From the NCBI GenBank assembly GCA_964618405.1, contig CAZUAY010000167.1:1-8933 (forward strand): a stretch of 8,933 nt of DNA, read 5' to 3'. Under the pieces are notes generated by a model. The model searched no databases, had not been told where the DNA came from, and worked only from the letters and a program-made list of their open reading frames with translations. How positions within the stretch are numbered: position 1 is the stretch's first letter; every line of letters begins with the position of its first letter. This document shows positions 6,398-8,933 of this stretch, one piece after another. The position numbers and the translations under genes were made by a program. The DNA comes from JBBQIY01 sp964618405. Its GTDB lineage: Bacteria > Verrucomicrobiota > Kiritimatiellia > RFP12 > UBA3636.

Positions 6398-6466
6398 CAA
6401 AATAGGAAACTGTTTTGTTGCAAAACAAGAAACCGTTCCGTTGCAAAATGAGAAACTGTCATTGCC
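6398..6466 (+). repeat. Three tandem 23-bp degenerate repeats
   Basis: Units at 6398-6420, 6421-6443 and 6444-6466 share the pattern CAAAAnnnGAAACnGT, most ending GTTG. Units 1 and 2 match in most positions; unit 3 diverges at its end, where the DUF4143-like frame begins (6452). Across the first junction a GTTTTG-ttg-CAAAAC inverted repeat (6412-6426) forms. There is no unique spacer between units, so this is not CRISPR. The periodicity of 23 (about two helical turns) suits a protein-binding iteron or operator array. Function is inference. Confidence 0.65.
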
Positions 6467-6844
6467 AAAGGCGGTTGGCCTGCGTTACACAAACTTTCTA
6501 CCAATGCCGCAATAGATGCGCTTACAGACTATGTGGACACGATTGTAGATGTCGATCTTAGAACAGTTGACGGACGTCCCGACCCTATCAGAATGTCTGC
6601 ACTACTCAAAGCGCTGTCTAGAAATATTGCTACAGAAGCCTCTCTCGAGAAGCTAGCAACAGAGGCCGTGATCCCTTCAGGGAATTTATCAACTCCGACC
6701 GTCCGAAACTATCTGGATCAACTGACACGCACCCGTCGGATTATTAGTTGGCCGGCGAGATGCGTCGTATCGCAAGAAAAATTAGGGGAAGGACGTGGGC
6801 ACCCCTCAGCGTTTGTATTCGGATTCGTAAAACGTGCTGGTTGA
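6452..6844 (+). pseudogene. Remnant of a DUF4143-type AAA ATPase gene
   Basis: The frame opens right after an in-frame TGA (6449-6451) and runs 130 codons to a TGA at 6842-6844. It starts ETVIAKGGWPALHKLS, then YVDTIVDVDLRTVDG, RPDPIRMSALLKALSRN, IATEASLEKLATEA, and LSTPTVRNYLDQL. This is the order seen in the middle of ATP-binding DUF4143 proteins: the RGGWPA element after the AAA domain, then a DPxRxxxLLxSLARNxxTEAS helix and a winged-helix TVRxYLxxL. The N-terminal P-loop ATPase domain is missing entirely. After TRTRRIISWPA the usual continuation is lost. A GTG at 6533 is the only internal start, with no good ribosome site, so I treat it as a broken gene. Its last 39 bases overlap the 3' end of the convergent tatC. 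Confidence 0.75.
6777..6806 (-). terminator. Weak terminator candidate after tatC
   Basis: On the minus strand AGGGG (6806-6802) and CCCCT (6788-6784) can pair around a 13-base loop, followed by AATTTTT (6783-6777). The stem is only five base pairs and overlaps the tatC stop codon. The convergent DUF4143 remnant lies on the other strand. Confidence 0.25.
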
Positions 6845-7627
6845 ATCAGTGGGTGGGGGAGGGGTAGAAGTGGGTGGTTCGGCGGTAGGCGGTGCGGGAG
6901 GGTCGTCTTGTTGATCTTCTAGCTTGATCCTCGAGGCAAACAAAATGCCGAGTTCGAAGAGCAACCAGGTGGGTGCCGCCAGCATGACTTGGCTGAGAAC
7001 ATCGGGTGGCGTTAGCAGAGCGGCCACGATTAAAATAATGATGACAACATAAGGCCGCGAATGGCGTAGCGTTTCGAGTTTGACGAGTCTGAACCGGACC
7101 ACGATGCAAACGGCGATGGGCATCTGAAACATGATGCCGAAGGCGAGGATCATCATGCCGGCGAGCGAAATGAATTGCGAGATTCCGATAAGCGGGGTTA
7201 TGCTTGCCGTCGCGAAGGATGCCGCGAATTGCATGATGAGGGGAAGCACTGCGGCAACGCAGAACGCTCCGCCCGTGATGAAAAGAAGGGCGGAGCTAAC
7301 GAGCCAGCGACGATACGCCCTTCGCTCAGCGTCGTAGAGTGCGGGGAGCAAAAAATTCCAGATGCGATACGTTGCGTAGGGGTAGCAGAGCGCTGCCGCC
7401 AACACACAACCCATCTTGAGATTCACCATGAAGACTTCAAGCGGTGAAAAGTAATGGAGCTGGGCGAGCGCCGCCGGACAACTCCACTGCGTGAGGGCGG
7501 CAACGACCTTCGGCGCTGCTGCCCAGCTAAAAGGAAGGGCAACCGCCCACGCCGCAAAGCAGGCCAGCAGGGTCATGCGTAGCGCTTCAAGGTGTGCCAG
7601 GAAGGAATCTTTTTCCAGCTCAGGCAT
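6806..7627 (-). CDS. tatC: Sec-independent protein translocase TatC
   Basis: TatC is the multi-pass inner-membrane receptor that recognises twin-arginine signal peptides and exports folded proteins, often cofactor-loaded redox enzymes. The protein has 273 residues. Family marks are the cytoplasmic N-terminal HLEALR (12-17), the SPLEVFMVNLK loop (61-71), FLLPALYDAERR (92-103) with the Phe and Glu matching the signal-binding Phe94/Glu103 of E. coli, LTPPDVLSQ (205-213), and FELG with Glu225 in the last membrane helix. About six hydrophobic segments fit the known topology. After residue ~234 an unusual ~40-residue tail is rich in Pro and Thr, with runs such as PPTSTPPPP. Its end is encoded over the convergent DUF4143 remnant. 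The ATG (7625-7627) overlaps the end of tatA by eight bases with no own ribosome site, so it is translationally coupled. Confidence 0.96.
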   Translation of the reverse strand: MPELEKDSFLAHLEALRMTLLACFAAWAVALPFSWAAAPKVVAALTQWSCPAALAQLHYFSPLEVFMVNLKMGCVLAAALCYPYATYRIWNFLLPALYDAERRAYRRWLVSSALLFITGGAFCVAAVLPLIMQFAASFATASITPLIGISQFISLAGMMILAFGIMFQMPIAVCIVVRFRLVKLETLRHSRPYVVIIILIVAALLTPPDVLSQVMLAAPTWLLFELGILFASRIKLEDQQDDPPAPPTAEPPTSTPPPPTDSTSTFYESEYKR

Positions 7628-7874
7628 GGTCGTCGGGTTTTTTCGTTTCCGTTTTCAGATAAGCGTCAGAATCTTTTTTCTTGGCTTCTTTTTCAGCGAG
7701 CGTTTCGCTTTCTTTGATCAGCGAATCCGTTTCTTTTTCGATTTCTGATTTTGCCTTCTTAAATTCAAACGAAGCCTTTCCAAGCGCCTTTGCGATTTCA
7801 GGGATTCGTTTGGCTCCGAAGACGAGGAGCACGACTAAGAGAATCAGTAGAATTTCTGGAAGTCCAATCGACAT
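7620..7874 (-). CDS. tatA: Sec-independent protein translocase TatA
   Basis: TatA is the 84-residue pore-forming or membrane-thinning subunit of the Tat translocase. It has one short N-terminal membrane helix (about 5-18, beginning GLPEILLILLVVLL), the conserved FG hinge at 19-20, and an amphipathic helix AKRIPEIAKALGKASFEFKK (21-40). A charged Lys/Glu-rich cytoplasmic tail follows. The N-terminal GxPE pattern is TatA/E-type. No tatB lies between it and tatC, so a minimal TatAC system is likely, with TatA doing both jobs. The gene follows the ferredoxin gene by 27 bases and overlaps tatC by eight, consistent with one operon. Confidence 0.95.
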   Translation of the reverse strand: MSIGLPEILLILLVVLLVFGAKRIPEIAKALGKASFEFKKAKSEIEKETDSLIKESETLAEKEAKKKDSDAYLKTETKKPDDHA

Positions 7875-7882
7875 AGTATCAT

Positions 7883-7887
7883 CTCCT
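7883..7887 (-). promoter_or_regulatory. Shine-Dalgarno site of tatA
   Basis: On the minus strand AGGAG, within AAAAGGAGAT, sits eight bases before the tatA ATG. It is the strongest ribosome site in the window and lies in the 27-base gap after the ferredoxin gene, so tatA can initiate independently of it. Confidence 0.8.
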
Positions 7888-7901
7888 TTTTTGAGGGCGG
7901 T

Positions 7902-8933
7902 TTAGATAAGCCAGTCGTCCGTTGTGGACGGAGGCGGCTCGGCGGTATTTTTAAAGTACGTGTGAGGATCATCGGCTTCGACCTGAATGGGAATAGGGGA
8001 CACGGTCATCGCTGTTACTGGGCGAACAGGGCAGGGGTAACAACAGTTTCCGCAGCCGATGCAGAGGTCTTCGTTTAGAATGGGCGTTGAGCAGGGGGCA
8101 CTCGGCTTCAGCTCCATGCGCAGGGCGCCCGTCGGGCAATGCTCTGCACAAGCACCGCATGCAGTGCCGTCGACAACGGCGATGCAACGCGTAGGATGGA
8201 AAACCGCCATACCGATTCGACAGAGTTTTTTCTTTTCAAGGACGAGCGGACGAATGGCACCTGTTGGGCAGATCTGTGAACACGCGTTACAATTGAACTC
8301 GCACATTCCTTTTGTGTAGTCGAGATGAACGAAGTGATTTTTGAGGTTCGGCGGCTGAAGCACCTTGCCTTGACAGTTCGTTATGCAAAGATTGCACGCC
8401 GTGCAGAGCGAGGTAAAGCGTGCGGCACTGCCAGCGCCAGGCGGATAAATAGCGGGTTGAGGCGTAATGCCTTTTGTCGCGCCGGGCTTGAGCCCGCGGC
8501 TCAGTCCAAAGGAGGCGAGGGTGGTGCCGAGCATGCCAAGAAGGAAACCACGTCGATGCGGATTCGTAGTCGCTTCCTGTTCTTTTTTCGGGGCAGAGTC
8601 TCCACGCTGCCACACGATGCCGTGTTTGGGGCAGGCAGAAAGGCAATTCATGCAGCGTAAGCAACGCTCATTGTCGAGCGTCTTGGCCTTGATGTCGATG
8701 CAGCCTGCAGGGCAGACGGTTGCGCATTTTCCGCAACGGATACAGTTGAAATCGTAAATGGCCATCTTGAAAACGCCGTGTTTTGCAAAGAGCCCCAGCA
8801 GGGTGCCGACGGGACAAATGGCGGTACAAAAGATTCGGTGCTTCCAGAGGACAAGCGCGATCAAGATGAGGAGTGTGAGTGTGCCTGCGGTCATCCCTGC
8901 TGATGTGGCGGTGTATTCACCCGCCCACTGATT
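7902..8933 (-). CDS. NapH-NapG-like six-cluster 4Fe-4S membrane protein (5' end outside window)
   Basis: The frame is open to the window edge, so the N-terminal membrane part is incomplete; residues are counted from the codon at 8894-8892. A hydrophobic helix (4-17) is followed by FCTAICP (22-28), the CxxxCP element of NapH/NosR-type quinol dehydrogenases. Two 4Fe-4S motifs follow: C51-C54-C57-C61 and C78-C81-C84-C88. Next comes a Tat-signal-like segment, HRRGFLLGMLGTTLASFG (113-130). The rest carries four more cluster motifs around C164-C174, C198-C209, C237/C246-C253 and C278-C288, matching the four-cluster ferredoxin NapG, which is normally a separate Tat-exported protein. The protein therefore reads as NapH joined to NapG: quinol oxidation in the membrane, cytoplasmic clusters, then a second ferredoxin module that may be exported. 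The catalytic partner is not in the window. tatA and tatC follow directly. Confidence 0.85.
   Translation of the reverse strand, partial: NQWAGEYTATSAGMTAGTLTLLILIALVLWKHRIFCTAICPVGTLLGLFAKHGVFKMAIYDFNCIRCGKCATVCPAGCIDIKAKTLDNERCLRCMNCLSACPKHGIVWQRGDSAPKKEQEATTNPHRRGFLLGMLGTTLASFGLSRGLKPGATKGITPQPAIYPPGAGSAARFTSLCTACNLCITNCQGKVLQPPNLKNHFVHLDYTKGMCEFNCNACSQICPTGAIRPLVLEKKKLCRIGMAVFHPTRCIAVVDGTACGACAEHCPTGALRMELKPSAPCSTPILNEDLCIGCGNCCYPCPVRPVTAMTVSPIPIQVEADDPHTYFKNTAEPPPSTTDDWLI

Noticed and set aside
6398..6466. CRISPR-like array
   Set aside because: Units are directly adjacent with no unique spacers, are degenerate, and no cas gene is nearby.
7131..7748. Several + strand frames opposite tatC and tatA
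   Set aside because: They are shadows of well-supported membrane protein genes on the minus strand.
8059..8757. + strand frames opposite the 4Fe-4S protein
   Set aside because: The minus strand frame has six cysteine cluster motifs; the opposite frames have none of their own.

Overview
The window looks like a chromosomal piece of a Gram-negative, probably anaerobic or respiring bacterium. Style points to the Verrucomicrobiota/Kiritimatiellota (PVC) neighbourhood: a minimal TatA-TatC pair next to a polyferredoxin, SUMF1 and DUF4143 gene debris, and intergenic DNA full of hairpin-forming repeats. That placement is an impression from sequence style, not a database result. Base composition is close to balanced throughout, and no rRNA, tRNA, CRISPR array or intact transposase is visible.

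Layout. Positions 1-1749 (+) hold the C-terminal part of SbcC (zinc hook, returning coiled coil, C-terminal ATPase lobe). About 600 bp without a recognisable gene follows. The complete translational GTPase gene typA/bipA lies at 2354-4165 (-), with a plausible sigma-70 promoter just upstream. From 4200 to 5095 is a gene-poor stretch that is not empty. It contains a decayed fragment of a formylglycine-generating-enzyme-like (SUMF1) gene on the minus strand, a GAGTACGAG-type tract, a compact three-way-junction hairpin element, and a 21-bp direct repeat with an internal inverted repeat.

Positions 5096-6171 (-) carry a tightly overlapping two-gene module: a small charged protein followed by an AbiEii-family nucleotidyltransferase-like protein, resembling a type IV toxin-antitoxin operon with an unfamiliar partner. 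A 7-bp palindrome sits directly in front of the module and could be its operator. Downstream on the map, three 23-bp tandem repeats run straight into a truncated piece of a DUF4143-type AAA ATPase gene (6452-6844, +).

The right end (6806-8933, -) is one transcription unit read leftwards: a six-cluster 4Fe-4S membrane protein that looks like a NapH-NapG fusion (start outside the window), then tatA, then tatC. The ferredoxin protein has an internal twin-arginine signal-like segment between its second and third cluster motifs. It may therefore be a client of the Tat translocase encoded directly behind it, carrying electrons from the quinol pool to a periplasmic oxidoreductase.

Overall, housekeeping genes (sbcC, typA, tat/electron transfer) flank an accessory stretch of about 2.6 kb made of one probable toxin-antitoxin pair, two gene remnants and several repeats.
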